Part shown: piece by piece, positions 1-9,800 of the stretch
How positions within the stretch are numbered: the stretch's first letter is position 1
Layout: the number at the start of each line of letters is the position of its first letter
NCBI GenBank assembly: GCA_954871525.1
Contig: OX940865.1
Coordinates: 9,748,606-9,812,605 of the forward strand
Direction of reading: 5' to 3'
DNA length: 64,000 nt
Origin: Parietaria judaica
Lineage: Eukaryota; Streptophyta; Magnoliopsida; Rosales; Urticaceae
Made by a program: the position numbers and the translations under genes
The notes under the pieces: generated by a model
Told to the model about the DNA's origin: nothing
The model's input: only the letters and a program-made list of their open reading frames with translations
Databases searched by the model: none

Positions 1-540
1 TTCTTTTTAACATGCTTCATTTCTTATAGATATGTCTTTATCTCAGGACAATATATATCAATATTTCAGAAATACTTCATTTCATGACGAAATATGTCTT
101 TATTTGAGGATTAAATATGTCTTCATTTCAGGACAAAATATGTCAAATTTGCAGGACAATAAATATCCATATTTTGGAAATATATATGTTTTAATTTCAG
201 GACGACATATGTCTTAATTTCAGGACAAATATGTCAAATTTTCAGCACAATAAATATCCATATTTCTATATGTCTTCATTTTAGGACGAAATATGTCTTC
301 ATTTTAGGATGCAATATGTCAAATTTTCAGCACAATAAATATCCATATTTCAGGACCCGCAAATATGCAAAATATTGTATGCATTATTTAAGGGATTATT
401 TCGCGAATTTTCTTGGGTGATGTCCATATTTCAGGATGTTATAACCATTTTTCCGGACAACTAATGTCCTGCATTACGGACGCGATATGTCCAAATTCAA
501 CAACAATAATGTCCAAAATACTGAGACGGTAATTGACAAT
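1..540. repeat. Degenerate ~23-bp tandem array, TGTC...GGACA
   Basis: A phrase of the form TATGTCTTCATTTCAGGAC recurs back to back with a period near 23 bp. Variants alternate (TGTCAAATTTTCAGCAC, ATCCATATTTCAGGAC) so that a higher-order unit of roughly 90 bp is visible around 139, 229 and 315. Each unit begins TGTC and ends GGAC(A), so unit ends are inverted copies of each other and the array is nearly the same read on either strand. It decays after ~360 into scattered TGTCC and GGACA words up to ~540. Confidence 0.75.
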
Positions 541-959
541 ATTTTAGAACAATATATTGGGATCTATTTTGCGTTCAAATTACAAGACATTGCCCATCAT
601 AATTTTTTGCAAATAATATAACATCGTATTATGATAACAACAAAATATTGGATTTCCATTCCATACTAGACCTCCTCAAAAAATTGCTTTTCCATAGATA
701 ACTCGACTTACGTAAATAAAATTGGTTAGAAAATTATACTTAACAATTAATAAGAAGCAAAAGCGAGAGGATTACTTTTATATATTCATCCTCTAGACTT
801 GCATGTAATTCGGTTATGTCTAAGAACTCCGCATCTCCCGCATATTCTGTGGACGAGGATCGTTTCACCTTGCGATTGACGACGTTTGCATCTTGGCCTT
901 CCCCCTTTGTCTTTCATAGGTCTACCAGCCGATCTTTTATCTCAAAAAGTGGAAAAAGT

Positions 960-1130
960 AATTTATTAATTGTCCAAAATTCCCGTAAAATGTCGTCCAA
1001 TATTCAAGACATTTGGTGTCCAAACATCAGACAATTTGTGTCCAATATTCAAGATACATTTGACAAAAAATGTAAGTCACAAGTTGTCCAATATTAAAGA
1101 CATAAAATGTCCAATATTTTGGACTCAATC
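960..1130. repeat. Second TGTCC/GGACA repeat array
   Basis: TGTCCAATATTCAAGACA-like units recur about every 25-35 bp (near 973, 997, 1018, 1040, 1093, 1110). The unit is the same inverted-ended word as in the array at 1-540, separated from it by ~400 bp of unique sequence. It lies inside the same putative foldback element. Confidence 0.65.
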
Positions 1131-1696
1131 TCCACAACCAATTTTACTGTTCATCCGAGGTTAAAAAAATTCTGACTTTCAGCGTTTTTTTTCTTCAATT
1201 CCTACCTAAAACACCATAGAAATGAACAATACAACTTGTTAGAGCGAAAAAATAAATTTACCTCGAAACCCTACCTAAAACACCATAGAAATAAATTTAT
1301 TTGCTTACTATCATTATTTACCTCACAATCTTAACCCAAAAAAAAAAAGTGATCATCTTGAGAACAAAAAGAAAAAAAAGAAGAAACAATTGTACCCTGA
1401 GAATGGAATGTGTGGGAATCAACCCAACTCCATTGTCATCTCTTGTGTTAACCTTCAGAAGAAAAAAGAAGAAGGGAATGACATATTTGAGGGTGAAAGC
1501 GTAGGAGAGAAGCTGTAGGATAGAGAGTGGGAGAGAGGGAAATGAAATGTTTGGTAACTAGAGTTAAGATGTTGTTGGGTTAAAATAGGGGTATTTTTGT
1601 ATTACAAATTTGAAAATGATCTATTTCCAATTATGATGTTTTGAGGTGTAGTAAAATAATTTATGGTGTTTTGAGGGATGTTTTATGAAGTTTCCC

Positions 1697-2485
1697 TTCC
1701 CAAATTATTTAGGGCCCCTAGTTTTTAATTAAAATAATTTAACTTTAACATTTGGGCCCTCAATTTCAAAATTAATAAGGGCCCCTTATTCCTACTTTAC
1801 CCTATAATTTTCGCACTATCATTTATTCTCCTAATCCCAAACATATTTGTTCTCTTTTCCGAACCCAAAAATGATTTCATATAATTCCTAACCCAAATTC
1901 CCCTAATCTCAAATTCCTTTGACTATTCCTCACGACAGTCCTCACTCAAATTTAATATTTCAATAATTTGGGCTTTTACTTAATCTGAAGAAATTAAAAG
2001 ATGGAGATAGAGATAATTTGAAGAGTTTATGCACCAACCTGACAAAGGCAATGGAGCACAATAATTTCAGATATTGACGCGGACGATCTCTTGAACGAAT
2101 TAGAAACTCTAAGTGTGAACGTTTCCACCATCTGGAAGAGAGCGATCGATGTTTTGAATTACATACATGAATTGGATTGTAGTTATCCAAATGCTTGGAT
2201 TGCCTACAAATTATACTAACCGTAACAGTCACAATTGCACATGCAGAAATAAGCTTCCCCAAGTTAAAATTGATCAAGTCTTATCTTCTATCAATCATGT
2301 CCTAAGATAGGTTCAGTGGTAGCTACTTTGTCTATCAAAAAAGACATGGTGAGAATATTAACTATGCATAGTTGATTAGCGCTTTTTCTTCTAAAACTGT
2401 TAGACGCGTCTTATTTGAATGAGAATATATTTATTATATAAAATTGTATATACTTTTACATCAAAATTGAATTTTGCAATTACGG
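1697..2485. other. Non-genic stretch, old transposon debris
   Basis: No supportable gene. Several GGGCCC patches (about 1711-1790) resemble the interior of hAT elements of the type whose end is at 2486-2542, but no boundaries or target duplication can be placed. The open frames across 1960-2277 show no recognisable domain. Confidence 0.4.
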
Positions 2486-2542
2486 TAGAGGGCCCTAAAA
2501 ATTCTCCTCGCCTAGGGTCCCGAAAATCTTAAGCACGGTCTG
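2486..2542 (-). mobile_element. hAT-type terminus (relic)
   Basis: Read on the minus strand, this stretch runs CAGACCGTGCTTAAGATTTTCGGG (written here only as far as needed), then CCTAGGCGAGG and a GGGCCC word. This is the usual layout of plant hAT ends that start CAGGGCCG and carry CGGGGCCCTAGGCG. The other end and its 8-bp duplication were not found. The gypsy LTR at 2551 begins eight bases after the terminus, so that element may have landed beside it. Confidence 0.35.
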
Positions 2543-2550
2543 CTTGTACG

Positions 2551-2707
2551 TGTTATATGCCCCTGATCTTGCCCTCGTCTGCGGCGGAGCTGTTCGCCGG
2601 AGTTGTGACTGGCCTCGTCCCTTGGCCGTGGTACCTGCAAGCTCCTCCAACAATGGAGGAATCCGAGCTCAGCTCGTCTTCTCCGATCCCACTCGAGAAC
2701 ACACACA

Positions 2708-2755
<48 letters not shown>

Positions 2756-2998
2756 GTTGAGAGAAAAGCCTCAAGCCCAAATTCCCCTTTTTTGGAAACT
2801 TGAACTATTCTGAAGCTATGTAATTCATTGAGCCAAAGGCTTATATAGTTTTTCCCGAATTACAAGTATTATTTGTTACTAAAACAATACTAATTGAATT
2901 ACACGTAAATTCCCGTCAAAGCTTCTCGTCATTCTTTGCTCGTGGCTGCTCTTTTGCTTCTCCGGGAATACGTGAGACGGAACCTTGGGTCTATATCA
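2551..2998 (-). repeat. Gypsy LTR (448 bp, minus strand)
   Basis: On the minus strand the LTR starts TGATATAGACCC directly after a purine tract (GAGGAGGGGGGTAG, plus-strand 2999-3012) and ends GCATATAACA, giving imperfect TGATAT/ATAACA termini. A TATA box (CTATATAAG, minus strand) lies near 2845, followed by a leader containing the long CT/GA tract. The polyprotein stop codon lies ~70 bp inside the LTR. The inner boundary is firm; the outer boundary at 2551 is inferred from the terminal repeat. Confidence 0.6.
2699..2752. repeat. (AC)n(GA)n microsatellite
   Basis: Six AC dinucleotides followed by ~21 GA dinucleotides. It lies in the transcribed part of the minus-strand LTR, so it is a CT-rich leader in the retrotransposon RNA. 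Confidence 0.9.
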
Positions 2999-4944
2999 CT
3001 ACCCCCCTCCTCGATTACGAGCTTGTCCTCAAGCTCGAGTTCGGGAAAAGCACCAAGCAAAGCGGCTGCGTTTTCCCAAACTGCACTTTCTGGTTCGTCC
3101 TCCCGCCATAGTACCAACAACTCTCGTTCCCCGAGGCGAGTCCGAGCGCGAAGGAGACGGGCCGGCCTAGCAAGAATTGTGCGCCCTTCGAACATGGGTG
3201 GTAGGACCCCCGCAGAGGAAGGTCGATCTCCCTTGTGTGGCTTAAGGAGCGAGACGTGGAAAACGTCGTGTATACGACTCTCCGATGGTAGTCCGAGACG
3301 GTACGAGACGTTGCCCACGCGACCCACCACCATGAATGGACCGTAAAACCGGGGAGATAGCTTTGTGAAGCTCCGACGAGCCACGGAAAGTTGCCGATAA
3401 GGTTGGATTTTGAGCCAAACCCAATCCCCGACCGCGAATTCCACCGGCCGATGATGGCCATCGTAAATCGCCTTCGTTCGTTGTTGTGCTTCCAACAAGC
3501 GGTCTCGGGCAGCTTTGACAAACTCGGTTCGTTTTGTCAAAGCGACGTCGACTTCATCGACGGTGGCGGACCCCACCACGTAGTCCAACAATCGCGGTGG
3601 TTCCCTCCCATAAACCACTTGAAAAGGCGTCGTCTTTAAAGCCGTGTGATATGATGTGTTATAACAATATTCCATCCATGGAATCCACTCCACCCAACGA
3701 CGTGGCGTATCTCCGGTGACACACCGGAGGTACATTTCAATTGACCGGTTGACCACTTCGGTTTGACCGTCGGATTGCGGATGAAATGCCGTTGAAAAAC
3801 ACAACTTGGTTCCCGCCAAGCGGAAAAGCTCCCTCCAAAAAGCACTTCTAAAAACCTTGTCCCGGTCCGAGACGATAGTCTCTGGAAATCCATGAAGCCG
3901 AACAATTTCACGAAAAAACACACCGGCAACCGAAGAGGCGGTATACGGGTGACTCAAGGGAATGAAGTGGGCGGCTTTGGAAAATCTATCTACTACCACA
4001 AGAATGACCGATTTACCCGCTGATTTTGGTAATGCTTCAATGAAGTCCATGGACACGTCCGCCCAAACGTGCGTCGGAATTGGTAAAGGTTGGAGAAGAC
4101 CCGCCGGTTGTAAGGTTTCACTTTTGTTCCGTTGGCACGTTTGACAATCCGCAATGGTCTCTTGTATACACTTCTTCCACCCTCGCCAATAGAAATCCCG
4201 CCGAATACGCTCCATTGTTTTGATCACACCCTCGTGGCCAAGGCAATGATAGGCCTTTACTATCTCTGGAACAAGTGGTGACGAGGCGTTAACAAAGAGC
4301 CGGTCTTTATAGAGAACTAACCCATCTCGAATGGACCACACCGGGCCCTCCTTTCCTTTAGAAATTCGGGCAAAAAGGGAGTTTGTGGTCGGATCGGTTC
4401 TCGCCTCCTCGCGAAGTTTTACTAGCCAAGGACCGTGTGTGGTCCTTTCCGGGGCTGTTGTCACCGCGTTTAGTGTGGCGCTCGAATCTTCCTCACGGCG
4501 TGACAAGGCATCGGCAACCTTGTTTAACGATCCCGCCCGATACTCGACCGAGAAGTCATAGCCAAGAAGCTTACTTACCCAATGAAGTTGGGGCGGTGTG
4601 GTGAGGCGTTGTTCGAGAAGGTGCTTAAGGCTCGAATGGTCCGTCTTGACGACGAAACTACGGCCCCACAAGTACGGACGCCAATGGAGGATAGCCTTCG
4701 CAAGTCCAATAAGCTCCCTCTCATAAGCCGCCAACTTTATATGTCGGTCGCCGAGTTTCCGACTAAAAAAAGCAATGGGATGCCCTTCTTGTTGTAACGC
4801 CGATCTCGGAATGGCAGCGACACAACTCGATTTTTTGGTGGAGATGAGGGCGTTAATGGCCGAATCAGCGGCGGAATGGAAGGCATCAGCTGCTCGGGCG
4901 GAAGCAACGGCGACGGGTTTCCTATCGAAACTCGAAGGATTCAT
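2929..4944 (-). CDS. Ty3/gypsy pol fragment: RNase H - integrase - chromodomain-like tail
   Basis: Uninterrupted 671-codon frame. The genuine pol part starts near residue 50 (plus position ~4800) with an RNase H block (HPIAFFSRKL, YERELIGL, KTDHSSLKHL). Next comes the integrase zinc finger (HxxxxH about CLGHEGV, then CQTCQRN), the DDE core (D in SMDFIEALPK, D in TIVSDRDKVF, E in DGQTEVVNRSIE), and a C-terminal segment with HPQSDGQ-type context and a chromodomain-like VLWREDEPESAVWE. It ends in ELEDKL followed by residues read through the polypurine tract into the LTR. The first ~50 residues are antisense of the gag half across the junction and are not pol. Protease and reverse transcriptase are absent, so it cannot act alone, but the absence of stops suggests recent origin. 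Confidence 0.85.
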   Translation of the reverse strand: MNPSSFDRKPVAVASARAADAFHSAADSAINALISTKKSSCVAAIPRSALQQEGHPIAFFSRKLGDRHIKLAAYERELIGLAKAILHWRPYLWGRSFVVKTDHSSLKHLLEQRLTTPPQLHWVSKLLGYDFSVEYRAGSLNKVADALSRREEDSSATLNAVTTAPERTTHGPWLVKLREEARTDPTTNSLFARISKGKEGPVWSIRDGLVLYKDRLFVNASSPLVPEIVKAYHCLGHEGVIKTMERIRRDFYWRGWKKCIQETIADCQTCQRNKSETLQPAGLLQPLPIPTHVWADVSMDFIEALPKSAGKSVILVVVDRFSKAAHFIPLSHPYTASSVAGVFFREIVRLHGFPETIVSDRDKVFRSAFWRELFRLAGTKLCFSTAFHPQSDGQTEVVNRSIEMYLRCVTGDTPRRWVEWIPWMEYCYNTSYHTALKTTPFQVVYGREPPRLLDYVVGSATVDEVDVALTKRTEFVKAARDRLLEAQQRTKAIYDGHHRPVEFAVGDWVWLKIQPYRQLSVARRSFTKLSPRFYGPFMVVGRVGNVSYRLGLPSESRIHDVFHVSLLKPHKGDRPSSAGVLPPMFEGRTILARPARLLRARTRLGERELLVLWREDEPESAVWENAAALLGAFPELELEDKLVIEEGGSDIDPRFRLTYSRRSKRAATSKE

Positions 4945-6265
4945 CGCTCTACAAACCGCTCAAAACATCGAGTTGAGGGGAGCGGTGACGACGATCCAAG
5001 CGAAGCACGAGACTCTTGAAGAGCGTGTGGAGGCGCTCGAAATTCAGCGAGCGAATCGCCATGGAAAGGACGAGCACCAGGAAAACGCAGCGCCAACGGC
5101 AACTCCGGTGGTGGCTGACCTTCAATCTATGGCAGCGCAAGATTTGCAGTCGGTAGCGATCTTGATGAAGAAGTCGATGTTCGATCTGAAATCAGAATTT
5201 ACGGCTAAATTTGCATCCATGGAAGAGAAGTTGGCTGCCAAAATCGCAGAGCCAAACAGCCCCCAAAACTCGAGGAAGAAAGGGACCGCCGGAATCATAA
5301 GCCCGCGCGGCGGCGCCGATCATCGGCGAGGAGTTTCAGGTAGTCCGAGCGACCGGAACTTTAGCTCCGATTCGAACAGCAGCGGATCTTGGAGCAGATC
5401 TGGAGAATTGAGACCACGAAGGGGAAAATCGCGACCACGGAGAGAGAAGAGGAGATCAGACCCGAAATCGCACGGAAACGACCGGAGTCGTGGCGAACGG
5501 CGGCGAATCGACGCCGGGAAGGGAGGTGACAGAACCCTAGGCCGCTCCGGTGCTCCACATCGCCGGGAGAAGTCGCGAGCCCTAGATCCCTGTGGGATAT
5601 CGCGATACAGGGCTTGTTCGCGTGATGTTCGCCGTTTTCCGGCGACCGGCATCGGAGGCGGGGTCGCCGGCGAAGTCGCCGGAGATGGCGGCGGCGGTGG
5701 ATCTGGTGGCGGGGGTTGTGAGAAGAAGGTGGACAGAGAGAAGTTAGGGCTTGGGGCTGTTGGGCAAAAGTACCAAAAGCTGAAAACAGGGTATTTGGAG
5801 GCAAAAGTACCAAACAGACGCGATTTAAGCCCTAGCTCGCACAATCGCAAGGGACAGAGTAGTTACGGGTCGCGCGACTCAAGTGGCAGCAGTGGAGGGT
5901 CGAGCCGGAGCCCTAGCTCCGGCGATCGGAGCCGGCGAAGGCGGAGGAGCGCTTTCGAAAGGCTCGGGATGATTCACGCAATCGCTTCGATTCGTGGAGT
6001 CGGAGCCCTAGCCCCGGGGATCGGAACCGACGAAGGGCAGAGAAGCGTTTTCCGAAGGCTGATTCGCGAAAGACTTACGATTCGCACGATAGTTGGAGTT
6101 CTAGCTCCGGGGATCGCAATAGCTTCAATTCACGCGGCCAAGGCAATCGTCGTCGCTACGATTCACGCGATCGAAGCTATCGAAAGTACAACGAGAGGGA
6201 CAACTACGGTAGGGACTACTTTTGAAAGAGCCTTCGAGCGGAAGTGGGCCGAGCAGCGTTGTTGA
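4811..6265 (+). CDS. Gag-like retroelement ORF with coiled coil and Arg/Ser-rich repeats
   Basis: The ATG at 4811 opens a charged, helical N-terminus (MAATQLDFLVEMRALMAESA) with probable coiled coil over the first ~120 residues, as in gag proteins of gypsy elements. Beyond ~residue 150 it turns into Gly/Arg/Ser-rich sequence. From ~5909 three ~95-bp units recur (each with an AGCC(C)TAGCTCCGGxGATCG word). In the first unit the frame encodes SSGDRSRRRRR, but in later units the serine/arginine reading (DRNRRR, YDSRDRSYR) continues in another frame. A single-base loss near 5944 would explain the switch. The frame ends at 6265, and a short ELEDKL-coding remnant sits just before the purine tract at 6331. 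No zinc knuckle, protease or RT follows, so this half-element is a deletion derivative. Confidence 0.55.
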   Translation: MAATQLDFLVEMRALMAESAAEWKASAARAEATATGFLSKLEGFIALQTAQNIELRGAVTTIQAKHETLEERVEALEIQRANRHGKDEHQENAAPTATPVVADLQSMAAQDLQSVAILMKKSMFDLKSEFTAKFASMEEKLAAKIAEPNSPQNSRKKGTAGIISPRGGADHRRGVSGSPSDRNFSSDSNSSGSWSRSGELRPRRGKSRPRREKRRSDPKSHGNDRSRGERRRIDAGKGGDRTLGRSGAPHRREKSRALDPCGISRYRACSRDVRRFPATGIGGGVAGEVAGDGGGGGSGGGGCEKKVDREKLGLGAVGQKYQKLKTGYLEAKVPNRRDLSPSSHNRKGQSSYGSRDSSGSSGGSSRSPSSGDRSRRRRRSAFERLGMIHAIASIRGVGALAPGIGTDEGQRSVFRRLIRERLTIRTIVGVLAPGIAIASIHAAKAIVVATIHAIEAIESTTRGTTTVGTTFERAFERKWAEQRC

Positions 6266-6344
6266 CGTTCAAACCGGGAGCCGAAGAGGTCAAAATACCA
6301 AGTTTTGAGCTTGAGGACAAGCTCAATGTGAAGAAGGGGAGTAT

Positions 6345-6667
6345 TGATACATCCCGAGCATTGATAAGTCTTGTCGTTTAGTGGGTTAAGTGTCATAATC
6401 GAGTGAATGTTGTTAAACATGTTTAGAGAGTTAGTTGAGTCAATGTCGTTAATTGAGTCCATTAGGTTGTAAGCTCCTTTCCCTATATAAGGGAGTTCAT
6501 GTAATGAGATTGGTAGCCAAGAACCAGATCACAAGACTTAGTCTCTCAAGGAGAGATTAGGTTTTGTGAAGGTTGGCTTTTGTGTTCAATCGTGTTCATC
6601 GTGTGTTCGTGTGTGTTCGTTGTGTGCGTGTTCGTGATTCCGAGAGTGCCGATCTTGGATCGTATCA
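6345..6667 (+). repeat. Gypsy LTR (323 bp, plus strand)
   Basis: Starts TGATACATCC after the purine tract AAGAAGGGGAG (6331-6341) and ends GGATCGTATCA, giving perfect TGATAC/GTATCA termini. A TATA-like CCCTATATAAGG lies near 6481. The sequence just upstream encodes a SFELEDKL tail like that of the minus-strand element, which shows this is the 3' LTR of a related but distinct family. Flanked on the right by ATACG. Confidence 0.75.
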
Positions 6668-6849
6668 ATACGCAACTTGAGTACTCCACCGCTATTTTCC
6701 ACCATAAACTTGAAAACATTTGCCGCTATAATCTCTTTCAGTTTTTAGCAAATAATATGTTATTTATTTAAAGAAATAAAAATCCTACCTAATTATCGAG
6801 AACAAGCTTCGGGTCCTTGAGCTCTGTGGAAACCAGAAAATCACGTCCC

Positions 6850-9800
6850 ATGCAATGCACCTCTCTCTTCCCGCCAAAGCCCGCGCTCCGCTTCCCTCCG
6901 CCGAGCCGAGCTAAGCTCCCATGGCCGCCCAAAACCTCGTACGGGCACCGGAGCCTGTCGTTTCGCGGCTGTCGCTGCCGCTCCGAGGGCGGCGAGTTGG
7001 CGGTGGAGCTGGACCGTCTCCTGTCGCTTCTGCCGGCGGAGATGCGGCGGCGAGTGGGCGAGCACGGTGAGCTCCAGGAGCTGATCGAAGTGGTGATGGA
7101 CTTGGGTCGGAAGCCGCTCGCTCGCTTCCCCTCCGGTGACTTCGTCTTGTCGGATTCGCCGATCACTCTTCACGACCTTGATTTCGCCACTTCCCAGGTT
7201 TCAGGCTTCGGCTTGCTCACCACCTGTTTGATAATTTATCGAATCTCTGCAACTATTGATAACTTGGGGATATTTGCGGCAAAATATGCAAAGTATGAGC
7301 GAAATGGTATTTTTTTACAACGGCAAAAGTATACGAAAGTAGGGCTTTAATATGGAGTTATATTGCTTATGCATATCTATTAGCTTGGAGAAATATGGTA
7401 TCTATGACTAGCTGTATTGAGTGGTTGACATAGTCGTCATATGCGTTTTTTCATTCGTGGCTCATTTCCGGTGCTCGTTTAAGCAATAAATCTAAACATT
7501 TCAGATAGTTTGGTAGCTAGGTTATACATATTTGTTTCGTGATTATATTTATATATATATATTACCTTGCTCTGTTTCTTTGGTTTTAGGTCGGTGACTT
7601 TGCTATCGATAACCGAGCAGGAATCAGCAGGACGTTGCACCGCATCAGTGCCATCAGAAACCGAAAGGGTGCCATAGTCGGTTTAACTTGTCGCGTTGGT
7701 CGAGCAGTTACCGGGAGTGCGAATATGTTACGGTGTTTAGTTCAGGACGGGGCTTCGCTCTTGCTTATCGGCCCTCCAGGGGTAGGAAAAACCACCATTA
7801 TCAGGTCAGTGATGTACTTTTTCCGTAAACCTTTTATGTTCTCGGGACCTTATAACAATTTGCAATAAAAATAATTAGCAGTTTCTAAACTCTATTTTTA
7901 CGGTTTCTGACATTTATTTGCTTGCCCAAGCCTCTGATGAATCCAAATTTAAGTGTCTTGTGAGGTCTTTGGTGCAAATTATTATGTTTTGTTTAATAAA
8001 TTATAATAAGAAGAAAAAGATTGAGCCACTTTACATGGCCCGAAGTAACTATGCGCTCCCAATCTTTTTTTTCAGTATTTTTTTTGAAGAATAAAATTAT
8101 ATTGATAAATGTTATTAGAATGCAAGGACGGAGAATGGTTTAAGATCAGTTGGCCCGCAAACCAATCTCTTTTTTGCAGTAATATTGTACATGACTCAAA
8201 AGTTGCTGTAATAAATCGTATATGGTTGAGTAATCGACGTATTTAGTGAGATCTAATTTGCAGAGAAATAGCACGGATGCTTGCAAATGATTATAAAAAA
8301 CGCGTTATGATTGTTGACACGTCCAATGAGATCGGCGGGGACGGTGATATACCTCATGCCGGAATAGGCAATGCACGCCGGATGCAAGTACCTAACTCTT
8401 CTATGCAACACGAGGTACAAATTATGGGAAAATATTGTGATTATTTTTAATAATAATAAATAATCCTTTTAATTTATGGTTAACAATTATTCATAAAAAT
8501 ATCTGCTGCATTTAGATTTATCTGAATATTTGCTGAGTTAAATTTACCTGACTTTCCCATTTTTCTAGAATATTTCATATATAATATTTCAGTTGTAAAT
8601 ACCATTACGTCAATGAAAATTCAGAAAACTTCCCAAAAATCAACATTTTGTTCTGTCTCCTAGAATAAAAAAAATTGCATATTCCATGCAAAGTGACTAT
8701 ATTCAATATACTTTGGTTTCTTACCATCTAAATTAAAAAAGTTTTAAACTAGAATCTAATTGATATTAAAAAAAAAAAGACAAGAGTCTCTGCTATCGGA
8801 TTGTTAAGCTGAATTGTTCGATTTGTCGTTCTTCTCTTCTAAATTAAATAAATGATTTTCTAAGGTACTGATTGAAGCGGTTGAAAATCATATGCCGCAA
8901 GTGATTGTGATCGACGAGATCAGTACAAAACTTGAAGCCATGGCTGCGAGCACGATTGCGCAGCGTGGAATTCAACTGGTCGCCACTGCTCATGGTGTGA
9001 CTATCAAGAATTTGATTAGTAATCCTTCGCTAGAAATGCTCGTGGGAGGAATACAGGTGAGGCTGTTTGTTTACATATCTGTGTTTCTGATAAAACTGAG
9101 CAACAGAAGCTCACGTTATCAATGTGATATTGTGAATTGTTTATTGATCAAAAAAGGTAAAACGCAACCCCGTCAATCCTTTGAGAGCTAACGGCTTCTC
9201 TCCAAAAGACATTGAACAAGACTCAAACAAATTAAACGTAAATGAAAATGCTTGTCCTAGTCTAGAAAAACAAGGAAAGTCCAAAAATAAGCTAATTAAG
9301 GCATAATTAAGACAGAAATATAGAAAGAAACATCAATCATCTCCTAAAGTCAGCCGCAAATGACGCCTTTGCCCTTGGTTTTGGGCCCAAAGACTATGAT
9401 GGGTCTGTCACTTTTACTTCGAAGTTCTGGAATAAAATAAAAAAAGGGAAACTTCATAAAATGACCTTCAAAACACCACATATATTTTTAATAACCCTCA
9501 AGTTTTCATAATTATCAAAATAACATCTTCAAATTTTATATACCAAAATACCCCGGATATTGTCCATTTTTCAAGACGATATATGTCCAGTTTTAAGGAT
9601 TAATACGTCCTGAAAAATGGACAGTATTAGGGGTATTTTAGTATTTTGGTATTTGAAAAAGTTATTTTGAGATATGAAACTTGAGGTGTAATAAAAAAAT
9701 ATGTGGTGTTTTGAAGGTCATTTTATGAAGTTTCCCGATAAAAAATGGTCCTTCGATGTATAATTCTTTCTTCGTAAAGCCGATAGGAACAGAATTGAGA

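Larger units (their letters stand above)
1..1696. mobile_element. Right part of a foldback (Mutator/MITE-like) element; left end not in window
   Basis: The last ~120 bases (about 1575-1696, ending GAAGTTTCCC) closely match the terminal inverted repeat of the complete 291-bp element at 9446-9736: same order of a TTTATGAAGTTTCCC end, a TGGTGTTTTGAGG block, a GAGGTGTA block and a GGGGTATTTT block. Inward lie two arrays of a TGTC...GGACA repeat, and the small element has the same words in its middle, so these are long and short members of one family. A phrase CTACCTAAAACACCATAGA occurs twice near 1202 and 1264 and resembles part of the inverse terminus. No coding domain was recognised; the ORFs here are short. 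The left terminus is lost or lies before position 1. Family membership is seen; the superfamily is inference. Confidence 0.45.
2551..6667. mobile_element. Head-to-head chimera of two Ty3/gypsy half-elements
   Basis: The left half (2551 to ~4800) is in minus orientation: LTR, polypurine tract, integrase and RNase H. The right half (~4811-6667) is in plus orientation: gag-like ORF, polypurine tract, LTR. Both halves are cut at the same point near 4800-4811, where RNase H coding on one strand abuts the gag start on the other. The two LTRs differ in sequence and length, so two different element families are joined. The outer flanks are GTACG (2546-2550) and ATACG (6668-6672), a 4-of-5 match that may be a decayed target duplication or chance. 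Reverse transcriptase and protease are missing from both halves. Confidence 0.65.

Noticed and set aside
1..540. CRISPR array
   Set aside because: Repeats are degenerate, adjoin without unique spacers, and the DNA is plant nuclear.
2300..2330. GGTTCAGTGGTAGC phrase resembling a tRNA element
   Set aside because: No A box/B box pair at the right spacing and no cloverleaf could be drawn.
2544..2813. Overlapping ORFs with (RE)n or (SL)n runs
   Set aside because: They are translations of the (GA)n microsatellite in an LTR and have no domain.
2936..4604. Many plus-strand ORFs of 60-170 codons
   Set aside because: Shadows of the gypsy pol frame on the minus strand.
5320..5850. Minus-strand Pro/Arg-rich ORFs of 150-176 codons
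   Set aside because: Shadows of the GC-rich gag-like frame; no recognisable domain and no start context.
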